Below, piece by piece: positions 25,061 to 32,765 of a stretch of 35,554 nucleotides of DNA. The DNA comes from Pseudomonadota bacterium (GTDB taxonomy: Bacteria > Pseudomonadota > Gammaproteobacteria > Steroidobacterales > JBCBZW01), in NCBI GenBank assembly GCA_039815145.1, contig JBCBZW010000045.1, positions 1-35,554 on the forward strand, given 5' to 3'. The notes beneath the pieces are model-generated. The model made no database searches. It saw nothing but the letters and a program-made list of their open reading frames with translations, and had not been told where the DNA came from. A program made the translations under genes and the position numbers. How positions within the stretch are numbered: position 1 is the stretch's first letter; each line of letters opens with the position of its first letter.

Positions 25061-27935
25061 GTTCGTTTCCTTCTTTCCTGCGATCTACGTGTTCAGTGGG
25101 CGACGCGCCAAGCGCGGCGGAGACCAGGGAGGTCTGCTCGTCGACGGGGCGACGGTAGTAGCCAACGGCCGGGGCAGCCATGGGTGCACGGCCAGCGTAG
25201 GTAAGCGTGATGTCACGCCCTTGGATAGCGCGCTGCAAGCGATGGCGAATCTGGTAGAAGGCACCCTGGTTGCGGGGCTCCTCCTGGCACCACACCAGTT
25301 CCTTCGCGTTCGGGTAGCTGGCGAGCAACGCGTTGAGTTCCGGATCCGGGAAGGGGTAGAGCTGCTCCAGGCGCACCAGTGCCACGTCGCCGAGCTCCAT
25401 CTCCTGACGGGACTTGAGCAGGTCGTAGTACACCTTGCCGCTGCACATGACCACCCGGCGCACGCGCTCGCGCTCGCCCAATTCAGTCTCGTCGATCATC
25501 AACTCGAAGCGGCCGGATGAGAGCTCGTCGAGGGCCGAAACGGAGAGCGGATGGCGAAGCAGGCTCTTCGGCGTCATGACCACCAGCGGGCGGCGCATGG
25601 GCTGGCGCATCTGCCGGCGCAACATGTGGAACATCTGGGCCGGCGTGGACGGTACGCACACCTGCATGTTGCCCTGGGCGCACAGCTGCATGAAGCGCTC
25701 GAGGCGAGCCGAGGAGTGCTCGGGGCCCTGCCCTTCGTGGCCGTGGGGCAGGAACAGCGCCAAGCCACAGAGGCGGTTCCACTTCGCTTCGCCGGAGCTG
25801 ATGAACTGATCGATCACCACCTGGGCGCCGTTGGCGAAGTCGCCGAACTGGGCTTCCCAGATGACCAGGGTGTTGGGGTCGGTGGTGGAGTAGCCGTACT
25901 CGAAACCGAGGACCGCCTCCTCGGACAGGAGCGAATCGTAGACCTCGAAGGTGCTGTTCGGTCCGTCCAGGTGTTGCAGCGGTACGTGCAGCTCGTTGTC
26001 GGCCTGATGGTGGAGCACGGCGTGGCGGTGGAAGAAGGTGCCGCGACCGCTGTCCTGGCCCACCAAACGCACGTCGTAGCCTTCGTTGAGCAGGGTGGCG
26101 TAGGCCAGGGTCTCGCAGAAACCCCAGTCGAGCGGGTGATCGCCGGCCAGCATCTTGCGCCGGTCGTCGTACACGCGCTGCACACGCGGGTGCAGTTTGA
26201 TGTGCTCCGGCACGCTCAGCATCTGCGTGCCGAGGGCCTGCAGACGCTCAGCCTCGGCGTCGGTCTGGGCGCCGCGCTGCACCTCAGCGGTCTCCTCCTG
26301 ACCGCCCTTGGCGAAGTACGGGGACCAGTCCACCGTGTGTTCGTTGCCGACCATCTCCCGCGGCGAGATCAGGGCGATGCGCCCATCGTCGAGGGCCTGG
26401 CGGTACTCGTCCACCTGGTCGCGCACGAAGTCCTGGTCGACCACGCCCTCTTCCATCAGCTGCTCGGCGTACATGCGACGCACGGGCTTGAGATCGCGGA
26501 TGGCGCGGTACATGACCGGCTGCGTGGCGGACGGCTCGTCCGCCTCGTTGTGACCGTGGCGGCGGTAGCAGACCAGATCGATCACCGCATCGCGGCCGAA
26601 GCGCTTGCGGTAGTCGAAGGCCATTTGGGTGACCAGGTGCACGGCTTCGGGATCGTTGCCATTGACGTGGAACACTGGCGCTTCGAGCATCTTGGCCACG
26701 TCGCTGGCGTAGGGCGTGGAGCGCGCATCCGCCGGGTTGCTGGTGGTGAAGCCGATCTGGTTGTTGCAGATCACGTGCACCGTGCCGCCGACCTGGAAGC
26801 CCGGGGTGCGCGACATCTGCAAGGTCTCCATGACCACGCCCTGGCCGGAGAACGCGGCATCGCCGTGTATCAACACGGGCAGGACGGCCTGGCCCTCGCT
26901 GTCCTTGCGCCGGTCCTGGCGCGCACGGACGGAGCCCGCCACCACCGGATTGACGATCTCCAGGTGAGAGGGGTTGAAGGCCAGCACCACATGCATATGC
27001 TCGTCCCCGACCGGAATGTCGGTGGAGAACCCGAGGTGGTACTTCACATCGCCCGTACCGAGCTGACTGCCCGCCTGATACAGGCCCTCGAACTCGCTGA
27101 ACAGCTCCGCCGGCGGCTTGCCGAGGACGTTGACCAGCACGTTGATGCGGCCGCGGTGGGCCATGCCGATGACGAGCTCGCGGATGCCGCTGTCGCCGGC
27201 CTGACCGATCAGGCTGTGGAGCAGCGGGATCAGGGACTCGCCGCCCTCGAGGGAGAAGCGCTTCTGGCCCACGTAGCGGGTGTGGAGGTAGCGCTCGATG
27301 CCTTCGGCTGCCGTCAGCTGAGCGAGTAGATCGCGCTTGCGCTCAGCGCTCAGCTTGGCCTCGACGGTGCTGATCTCCACGTGTTCGCGCAGCCACTGGC
27401 GCTCGACGACGTTGGAGATGTGGGCGTATTCGATGCCGATGCGGCGGGTGTAGATGCGCCGCGCCAGGGCCAGGATCTCCCGCAGCTTCAGACGCGTGGT
27501 GCCCGCCAGGCCCTCGGTGAAGAACTCCGTGTCGAGATCGGACTCGCCGAGGCCGTGCGACGCCGGGTCGAGATCCTGCGGGGAATCCGCCGCCAGCAAT
27601 CCCAGGGGATCGAGATTGGCGAGCTTGTGCCCGTGCAGGCGGTAGGCCCAGATCAGGCGCAGCACAGCCGACTGCTTTTCGAGAGCGACCGTGGAGCCTG
27701 CCGCGGACCCAGCCCCCACCTGAGGCTGTAGGGCGCGCGCCGCGAGGGCGTCGCGAATGGGTCCGTGGGGGATCTCACCGTTAGCGCCGTTGGCAATCCC
27801 GGCGAAATAGTCTCGCCAGGCAGGATCTAGCTGCTGCGGATCGGCGAGGTATTGTTCATAGAGAGTTTCGACGAGGGGCGCATTGGCGCCGAACAGGGGG
27901 CTGTTCTCGTATCGCTTTTGAAGGCTGTCGCTCAT
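25053..27935 (-). CDS. sucA: 2-oxoglutarate dehydrogenase E1 component
   Basis: 960 residues, normal SucA length. This thiamine-diphosphate enzyme decarboxylates 2-oxoglutarate and succinylates the lipoyl group of SucB. The N-terminal E2-interacting segment includes [16 protein letters not shown]. The core has [36 protein letters not shown], the diphosphate-binding [15 protein letters not shown] and [17 protein letters not shown]. The C-terminal half includes [20 protein letters not shown] and [14 protein letters not shown]. The ATG at 27935 has GGTGAG just upstream. It heads a sucA-sucB-lpd operon; sucCD do not follow, and no sdh genes precede it within the window. Confidence 0.98.
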   Translation of the reverse strand: MSDSLQKRYENSPLFGANAPLVETLYEQYLADPQQLDPAWRDYFAGIANGANGEIPHGPIRDALAARALQPQVGAGSAAGSTVALEKQSAVLRLIWAYRLHGHKLANLDPLGLLAADSPQDLDPASHGLGESDLDTEFFTEGLAGTTRLKLREILALARRIYTRRIGIEYAHISNVVERQWLREHVEISTVEAKLSAERKRDLLAQLTAAEGIERYLHTRYVGQKRFSLEGGESLIPLLHSLIGQAGDSGIRELVIGMAHRGRINVLVNVLGKPPAELFSEFEGLYQAGSQLGTGDVKYHLGFSTDIPVGDEHMHVVLAFNPSHLEIVNPVVAGSVRARQDRRKDSEGQAVLPVLIHGDAAFSGQGVVMETLQMSRTPGFQVGGTVHVICNNQIGFTTSNPADARSTPYASDVAKMLEAPVFHVNGNDPEAVHLVTQMAFDYRKRFGRDAVIDLVCYRRHGHNEADEPSATQPVMYRAIRDLKPVRRMYAEQLMEEGVVDQDFVRDQVDEYRQALDDGRIALISPREMVGNEHTVDWSPYFAKGGQEETAEVQRGAQTDAEAERLQALGTQMLSVPEHIKLHPRVQRVYDDRRKMLAGDHPLDWGFCETLAYATLLNEGYDVRLVGQDSGRGTFFHRHAVLHHQADNELHVPLQHLDGPNSTFEVYDSLLSEEAVLGFEYGYSTTDPNTLVIWEAQFGDFANGAQVVIDQFISSGEAKWNRLCGLALFLPHGHEGQGPEHSSARLERFMQLCAQGNMQVCVPSTPAQMFHMLRRQMRQPMRRPLVVMTPKSLLRHPLSVSALDELSSGRFELMIDETELGERERVRRVVMCSGKVYYDLLKSRQEMELGDVALVRLEQLYPFPDPELNALLASYPNAKELVWCQEEPRNQGAFYQIRHRLQRAIQGRDITLTYAGRAPMAAPAVGYYRRPVDEQTSLVSAALGASPTEHVDRRKEGNERD

Positions 27936-28068
27936 TGCTCACCCAGTTGCACGCGCGCCGCAGGCGACGGGTTGTGCGGGGGCTGTGGACGTCCTGACGT
28001 CGGTCGGAAAAGGGTTCTGCTAGCGTTCTTGCAAGCGACCGCGGGGGGCGCTGCAACAAGGCGACAGA

Positions 28069-28074
28069 AGTATA
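28069..28074 (-). promoter_or_regulatory. sucA: Candidate -10 box (TATACT) for sucA
   Basis: On the minus strand TATACT lies about 134 bases before the sucA ATG within the 296-base divergent gap 27936-28231. The hexamer 17 bases upstream is TTTCTT, a poor -35. The gap shows no other gene; a TACACT at 28185-28190 on the plus strand could serve the MFS gene but lacks a -35. Confidence 0.35.
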
Positions 28075-28231
28075 GCCTCCCCACGCTCCTTAAGAAACGC
28101 TTTGTGCTCTCATTGGCGAAGCTTATGCAGGAATACCGACGCAGGTCGCACTTGGTGCGGCTGAGCGATGTGACGGGCGGTGACTACACTGCCCCGCGTA
28201 GCCCGCAACCGCGCCCGCAGAGCACGCCCCG

Positions 28232-29551
28232 ATGAGCGAAAACGCCGACCACCCACGCCGCTTCGATCCCGCCATGGAACGGGTGTACGCCGCGCTGGTT
28301 GACGAGGAGGACGCCCGCGCCTGCCGCGACATCTCCGAGGATGCGTGCCGGGTCGTTCCCCGCGCCTTCCTGGCCAACACCACCGCGCAAGCGATGACCG
28401 GGTTTGGCGATGCGATCATCAATCCCAAGACCACCCTGCCCTGGCTACTCACCTCCCTCGGTGCCCCCGGATGGGCCGCAGGCCTGCTGGTACCCCTGCG
28501 CGAGGCGGGCTCGCTCCTGCCACAGCTGGCGATAGCGGGTTGGCTGCGCACCCTGCCCCGTCGCAAGTTCGCCTGGATGGTGGGCGCCGGCTTGCAGGGA
28601 GCCTCGGTGCTCGCGATCGCGGGGGCCGCGCTGGGCCTCGAGGGCCAGGCCTTCGCCCTCGCCCTGCTCGCTTTGGTCACCGTCTTCAGCCTGTCACGGG
28701 GGATCTGCTCGGTGGCGGCCAAAGACGTGCTCGGCAAAACCGTCGCCAAGAGCCGGCGGGGCCGGGTGTCCGGCTACGCCTCGGCGGTGGCGGGCGCGGG
28801 CACCCTGGTGCTGGCCCTCGCCCTCTGGCTGCTCGGAGACCCCGAGCGTATGCCCTACGTCCCCATGTTGTTGCTCGGCGGCGCCCTGTGGCTGGCGGCC
28901 ATTCCCGTCTACCACCTGATCCCTGAGTACCCCGGCGCGACCGAAGGGGGTGCCAACGGACTGCGCGAAGCGATCCGGCGGATGCGTGTGGTGGTGGAAG
29001 ACGCACCGTTTCGACGCTTCCTGCTGGTGCGCTTCCTACTCATCTCCACCGCGCTCATCGGCCCCTTCGTCGTGGTCCTGGCACGCGAGCGCACGGACCT
29101 CACACTCGCGTACTTTCTGTTCGCCCAAGGGGCGGCCTCGTTGGTGGCGGGCCCGATCTGGGGACGCCTCTCAGATCTGTCGAGTCGGCACGTGCTCATC
29201 GTGGCGGCGTCGGGCGCGGCGGCGGTCGGCGGGGCGACGAGCGCGGTGGCTTGGCTACACCCGACGTTGCTGAGCTCCCCCTGGTTGCTGCCGGTGGTGT
29301 TCCTGGCCATCGCCGTGCTCCACGACGGCGTGCGCCTCGGGCGCAAGACCCACGTGGTAGATCTCGCCGGCGGCAACCGGCGCACGGACTACGTGGCGGT
29401 GGGCAACACGCTGACGGGCATTGCGCTGCTGGCGGTGGGCGCGCTGCTCGCGCTCGTACCCCTGGCGGCGGTTGGCAAGATCTTGCTCCTCACCGCGGTC
29501 ACCGCCATCGGGGCGGCCCTCGCCACCACCTTGAGCGACGTTCAAGCCTAA
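28232..29551 (+). CDS. Major facilitator superfamily transporter
   Basis: 439 residues with a cytoplasmic N-terminal extension of about 55 residues followed by roughly ten to twelve hydrophobic segments. These include PWLLTSLGAPGWAAGLLVPL, MVGAGLQGASVLAIAGAALG, FALALLALVTVFSLSRG, VAGAGTLVLALALWLLG, FLLVRFLLISTALIGPFVVV and the last pair around LTGIALLAVGALLALVPLAA. The loop between helices 2 and 3 carries the basic WLRTLPRRKFAW typical of MFS proteins, and the intracellular DVLGKTVAKSRRGRVSGYA segment resembles other unassigned MFS permeases. The substrate cannot be told. Adjacent genes do not belong to an obvious pathway. It is divergent from sucA and starts ATGAGC without a strong ribosome-binding site. 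Confidence 0.87.
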   Translation: MSENADHPRRFDPAMERVYAALVDEEDARACRDISEDACRVVPRAFLANTTAQAMTGFGDAIINPKTTLPWLLTSLGAPGWAAGLLVPLREAGSLLPQLAIAGWLRTLPRRKFAWMVGAGLQGASVLAIAGAALGLEGQAFALALLALVTVFSLSRGICSVAAKDVLGKTVAKSRRGRVSGYASAVAGAGTLVLALALWLLGDPERMPYVPMLLLGGALWLAAIPVYHLIPEYPGATEGGANGLREAIRRMRVVVEDAPFRRFLLVRFLLISTALIGPFVVVLARERTDLTLAYFLFAQGAASLVAGPIWGRLSDLSSRHVLIVAASGAAAVGGATSAVAWLHPTLLSSPWLLPVVFLAIAVLHDGVRLGRKTHVVDLAGGNRRTDYVAVGNTLTGIALLAVGALLALVPLAAVGKILLLTAVTAIGAALATTLSDVQA

Positions 29552-29569
29552 GAATCCGCCGCCACGGCC

Positions 29570-29589
29570 ACCTATCCCATTTGATAGGT
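29570..29589 (+). terminator. Weak hairpin after the MFS gene
   Basis: A 7-base inverted repeat, ACCTATC and GATAGGT with a six-base loop, lies 19 bases after the MFS stop. The stem is short and no T-tract follows, so termination is only a possibility. The stretch from here to 29756 is AT-richer than the surrounding genes. Confidence 0.28.
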
Positions 29590-29756
29590 TAATTCGAGCC
29601 CTGGTATGTGCATTCGACCGTTCGGAATGACGCATTGCGACTAGGCCCTGCTTTGTATTGGGATTTATCTCCCTAGGAAAACAGTCTCAAACGCGAATCG
29701 GACTGATATATTTCGGCCTTGATCACTCAGTAGACTCGGTCGAACTTCTGCCATTG

Positions 29757-30758
29757 ATGGGCTATTCGCGGATTTCATTGTGTGTGTTGCTGGCGGCAGC
29801 GGCCTCTAGTCCAGCCTCAGCGGCTCACTGTGAGAGTCCCCTTCTGCAGTTGAGCGCCGGCGGGCAGGTGCTGGCCGGTAGTCGGGAGCGGTTGATTGCG
29901 CACGTCAACCAAGGCGGGCGCGTTCGCATCGGCTGGCAGCTCGACTGGAACGTAGACGGCCACATTGATGTGAGCCATTGGTCCGATGGCAGCTTCCTCA
30001 CGGTTTTCGAGGGGGAAGTGTTCGCCCAGTTCGACGACATCCACCGCCAAATCCCGCTCCCTGGCAACGCGGAAGTTGCCCTGGCCGAGGGGGCACAGGC
30101 GGCGCGCTGGACGGGCAAGCTCGGCAGCGATGGGGTGCTGGAGGGAATCTTCGAAACCGGTAGTGCTCACCGTTGGAGCGTCGCCGCCCGTTGGTGCGAT
30201 GGCGCGAGCGCTGGCACTGCCTCGGCCAGCGAGATGCCCGCGCCGGTCTCCTGTTCAGCGCGTTGGGAAGAGCGCTTTCGCAACACGGCGCAGGGCGTAA
30301 CCGAGCGTGGCGATCGTCGCGACCTCATCGATGCGCTTCGTCGCGGTGATCCCCTGCGCGTCGCGTGGGGCAGCACCTATGCCGACGGCAGCTACACGAT
30401 GGAGCACGTGGCCGAACCGGTGTTCTTCTCCATCGTCGGCGGCGACCACGTGGTGGCACAATTGCCGGAGCATATCGGCCAGGTCACCTACGTGCGCCTG
30501 GACGACGCCCGTTTCGGTGCCGACCCGCAGGTGATGTGGCGTGGCCTGCTGCGAACCGACGGGCTGTTCGATACGGTCTGGGTGGACCGCGGTGACGGCC
30601 AGGTGGTGCGTCGCCTGCCGCAGCGTGCGGCGGTCTCCTGGCTGACCCACAGCACGCCTGCGGAAAGCGACTGCACCCGCTCCCCCGCCTTACAGCTCGC
30701 CGTGCCCAGCGGCGTGATCCCCGACGCCAACCGCCAGGGCGAACGCCTCCCCCGCTGA
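29757..30758 (+). CDS. Exported protein of unknown function with a duplicated domain
   Basis: 333 residues from ATG 29757, chosen because it opens with a clean signal peptide (MGYSRISLCVLLAAAASSPA, cleavage after residue 22). An in-frame start at 29658 would add 33 residues before it. I do not recognise the family with confidence. Two copies of one domain are visible. Copy 1 (about 39-149) reads GSRERLIAHVNQGGRVRIGW, then HWSDGSFLTVFEGEVFAQFD, then WTGKLGSDGVLEGIF. Copy 2 (about 183-297) reads GDRRDLIDALRRGDPLRVAW, then HVAEPVFFSIVGGDHVVAQL, then WRGLLRTDGLFDTVW. Each copy is preceded by a cysteine (Cys25 and CSARW). The product is probably periplasmic or secreted. It is followed by a possible terminator and then the adhesin-like gene. 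Confidence 0.78.
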   Translation: MGYSRISLCVLLAAAASSPASAAHCESPLLQLSAGGQVLAGSRERLIAHVNQGGRVRIGWQLDWNVDGHIDVSHWSDGSFLTVFEGEVFAQFDDIHRQIPLPGNAEVALAEGAQAARWTGKLGSDGVLEGIFETGSAHRWSVAARWCDGASAGTASASEMPAPVSCSARWEERFRNTAQGVTERGDRRDLIDALRRGDPLRVAWGSTYADGSYTMEHVAEPVFFSIVGGDHVVAQLPEHIGQVTYVRLDDARFGADPQVMWRGLLRTDGLFDTVWVDRGDGQVVRRLPQRAAVSWLTHSTPAESDCTRSPALQLAVPSGVIPDANRQGERLPR

Positions 30759-30839
30759 GCCCGACGGGCCTACGTGACCGGTCGATGGGCCCCTGAGCGC
30801 CCACCTCGGTCCAGTTCTCTTAATCCCACTGTAAAGCGA

Positions 30840-30879
30840 AAAACCTTGCCTCGTTATGCAACGAGGCGCTGTGGGTTTT
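30840..30879 (+). terminator. Hairpin with flanking A and T tracts, possible terminator
   Basis: An 8-base perfect stem (30848-30855, GCCTCGTT, pairs with 30860-30867, AACGAGGC) has the loop ATGC. It is flanked by AAAACC (30840-30845) and GGTTTT (30874-30879), which can extend the pairing around an internal bulge. The T-run makes a Rho-independent terminator for the gene ending at 30758 plausible. It could also lie in the leader of the adhesin gene, 113 bases before its ATG. Confidence 0.5.
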
Positions 30880-30992
30880 CTCGATGCGACCCGATAGCCG
30901 AACACTGAGAAGAAGCGATCGGCCCTCGCGGGGGACGCTCGCCCACACGACACGCGGCCATCGCTTGGTGGCCCGACGCATCGAGAAAGCAC

Positions 30993-32765
30993 ATGAGCGA
31001 CCAGCACGACGCGCAAGATCAGCCGAAGCAAGGCCCGAAGACGATCGACTCCGCCCTGGACCGAGATGTCGGCCAACAGAGCGACGATCGCCGGCGCGAG
31101 GATGTTGAGGAATTCGAAGTCGACGCCGACAACGCGGAGCAGGCCGGTCAGGCACCGCGCGCCGGCGGCTACGCCTCGCCGGACTTCGCGACGGATACGC
31201 GCGCGGAGACGACGGGCGATCTGCGCAGCGACACCGATCCCCTGGACCAGGCACAGGTGGGCGCGCGCACCGTCGACGTCGAGAGCACGGAGGCGGCGAC
31301 GCAGACGGGCGATGCCCGCCGCGGGGACCTCGACTCCGTGGACAGCCCGCAGGGTGAGGCCAGCACCAGCGACGCCAACGCGGTAGCGTCCGCCCCCGGC
31401 AACGCGTCTGACAACCCGCCCCCCACCACGGCCCGCGCTGAGGCGGACGGCCCGCAAACGCCTCCGCCCGTCGTCGCACTGGATGGTGCTGAGGAACCGT
31501 CTCCGGCCTTCGTTCCCGTGGAGCCGACGCCCGTTGGCGAGAGCGCTCCCCAGGGTGAGGCTCAGGACGTGGCGGCAGAGGAAAGCGAACCGTCCGAGAC
31601 GGAAGCCAGCCCCGCCCCTGCCCCAGGTGCCGGCGGTGGCATGGTCATGTCCGACGGCGACGTCGCCGAGGACGAGGTCAGCGAGAACGCGGTCGAGGGC
31701 GATCGCGTCGGCGTGATCGCCAGCGCCGCGAGCACCGATGGCTCCATGGTGACCTATTCCCTCGCCGACGACGCGGACGGGCGCTTCGCCATCGATCCGG
31801 CCACGGGCGAAGTGTTCGTACGCGCGCCGGAGTTGCTCGACTTCGAGTCCCAGGACAGCCATGAGATCGTCGTCAACGTCATGTCGGCGAACGGTTCCCT
31901 TAGTGTTCAGAACTTCGCTATCCGGGTCACGGATCACGACGAGTTCGACATATCCCCCGTGGTCGACGGGGACGCCGGCGACGAGCGCGTGTCGGAGAAC
32001 GCCAGCGTCGGCGATCGCGTTGGCGTCGCCGTCAGCGCCGAAGACGCGGACGGCAGCGACAACGCGGTCAGCTTCAGCTTGAGCGCGAATCCCAACGACG
32101 CCTTCGCCGTCGATGCGGCCACCGGCGTAGTCACCGTCGCGGATCCGAACGGCCTCGACTTCGAAACCGCCCAGTCCATGCAGATCGAGGTGACCGCCAC
32201 CTCCGCCGACGGCTCCTCGAGCAGCCAGCGCTTCGACATCGCCATCGACAACCACAACGAATTCTCGATCTCGCCGACCAGCGACGCCGACTTGGGCGCC
32301 GACGAGGTCAGCGAGGGAGCCCGGGTGGGCGATCTCGTGGGCGTCACCGCCCTGGCCGACGACGCGGACGGCGTCGACGGCGTGACCTACAGCCTCAGCG
32401 ACAACCCGGACGGTGCCTTCGCCATCGACCCACAGAGCGGCGTGGTCAGCGTGGCAGATCCGGCGGGCCTCGACTTCGAGTCGGCGCGCGCGATGCGGAT
32501 CGAAGTGACCGCCACCTCCGACGATGGTTCCGTCTCCACCCAGGCCTTCACCATCGCCGTCAACGACGAGGACGAGTTCGACGTCTCCGTGGCGAGCGAC
32601 ACCGACGACGCCGCCAACTCGGTGGCCGAGAACGCTGCTGCGGGTGACACGGTGGGCGTCACGGCCTTCGCCGAAGACGTGGACGGCTCGGCCAGCGCGG
32701 TCCAGTACTCACTCACCACGAACCCCAACGATGCTTCGCGATCGACGCCGACACCGGCGTGGTGA
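30993..32765 (+). CDS. Giant cadherin-like repeat protein, N-terminal reading-frame segment
   Basis: 590 residues as read, from ATG 30993. There is no signal peptide or membrane segment. Residues 1-212 are acidic and low in complexity, rich in Asp, Glu, Ala, Gln and Pro. From about residue 213 come cadherin-like repeats, each with an (A/S)ENA..GD.VGV opening, a FAID..(T/S)GVV core, a LDFE motif and an (I/V)TD..EFDVS end. Cadherin-type repeats of this kind are found in large calcium-binding adhesins exported by type I secretion, which lack an N-terminal signal; secretion route here is inferred. Repeat homology holds until base 32734; the last ten residues (ASRSTPTPAW) are off-frame, and the repeat continues in another frame from 32735. 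The intended protein therefore almost certainly continues to the window edge and beyond. Confidence 0.82.
   Translation: MSDQHDAQDQPKQGPKTIDSALDRDVGQQSDDRRREDVEEFEVDADNAEQAGQAPRAGGYASPDFATDTRAETTGDLRSDTDPLDQAQVGARTVDVESTEAATQTGDARRGDLDSVDSPQGEASTSDANAVASAPGNASDNPPPTTARAEADGPQTPPPVVALDGAEEPSPAFVPVEPTPVGESAPQGEAQDVAAEESEPSETEASPAPAPGAGGGMVMSDGDVAEDEVSENAVEGDRVGVIASAASTDGSMVTYSLADDADGRFAIDPATGEVFVRAPELLDFESQDSHEIVVNVMSANGSLSVQNFAIRVTDHDEFDISPVVDGDAGDERVSENASVGDRVGVAVSAEDADGSDNAVSFSLSANPNDAFAVDAATGVVTVADPNGLDFETAQSMQIEVTATSADGSSSSQRFDIAIDNHNEFSISPTSDADLGADEVSEGARVGDLVGVTALADDADGVDGVTYSLSDNPDGAFAIDPQSGVVSVADPAGLDFESARAMRIEVTATSDDGSVSTQAFTIAVNDEDEFDVSVASDTDDAANSVAENAAAGDTVGVTAFAEDVDGSASAVQYSLTTNPNDASRSTPTPAW
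32733..32735 (+). other. Single-base deletion site (frameshift) in the repeat gene
   Basis: All neighbouring units encode NPNDAFAID. Here the bases run GAT GC then TTC GCG ATC GAC, so the third base of the Ala codon is missing after 32734. The unit is 317 bases long instead of 318. Upstream and downstream frames are each open for hundreds of codons, which localises the break to this codon. Confidence 0.88.
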
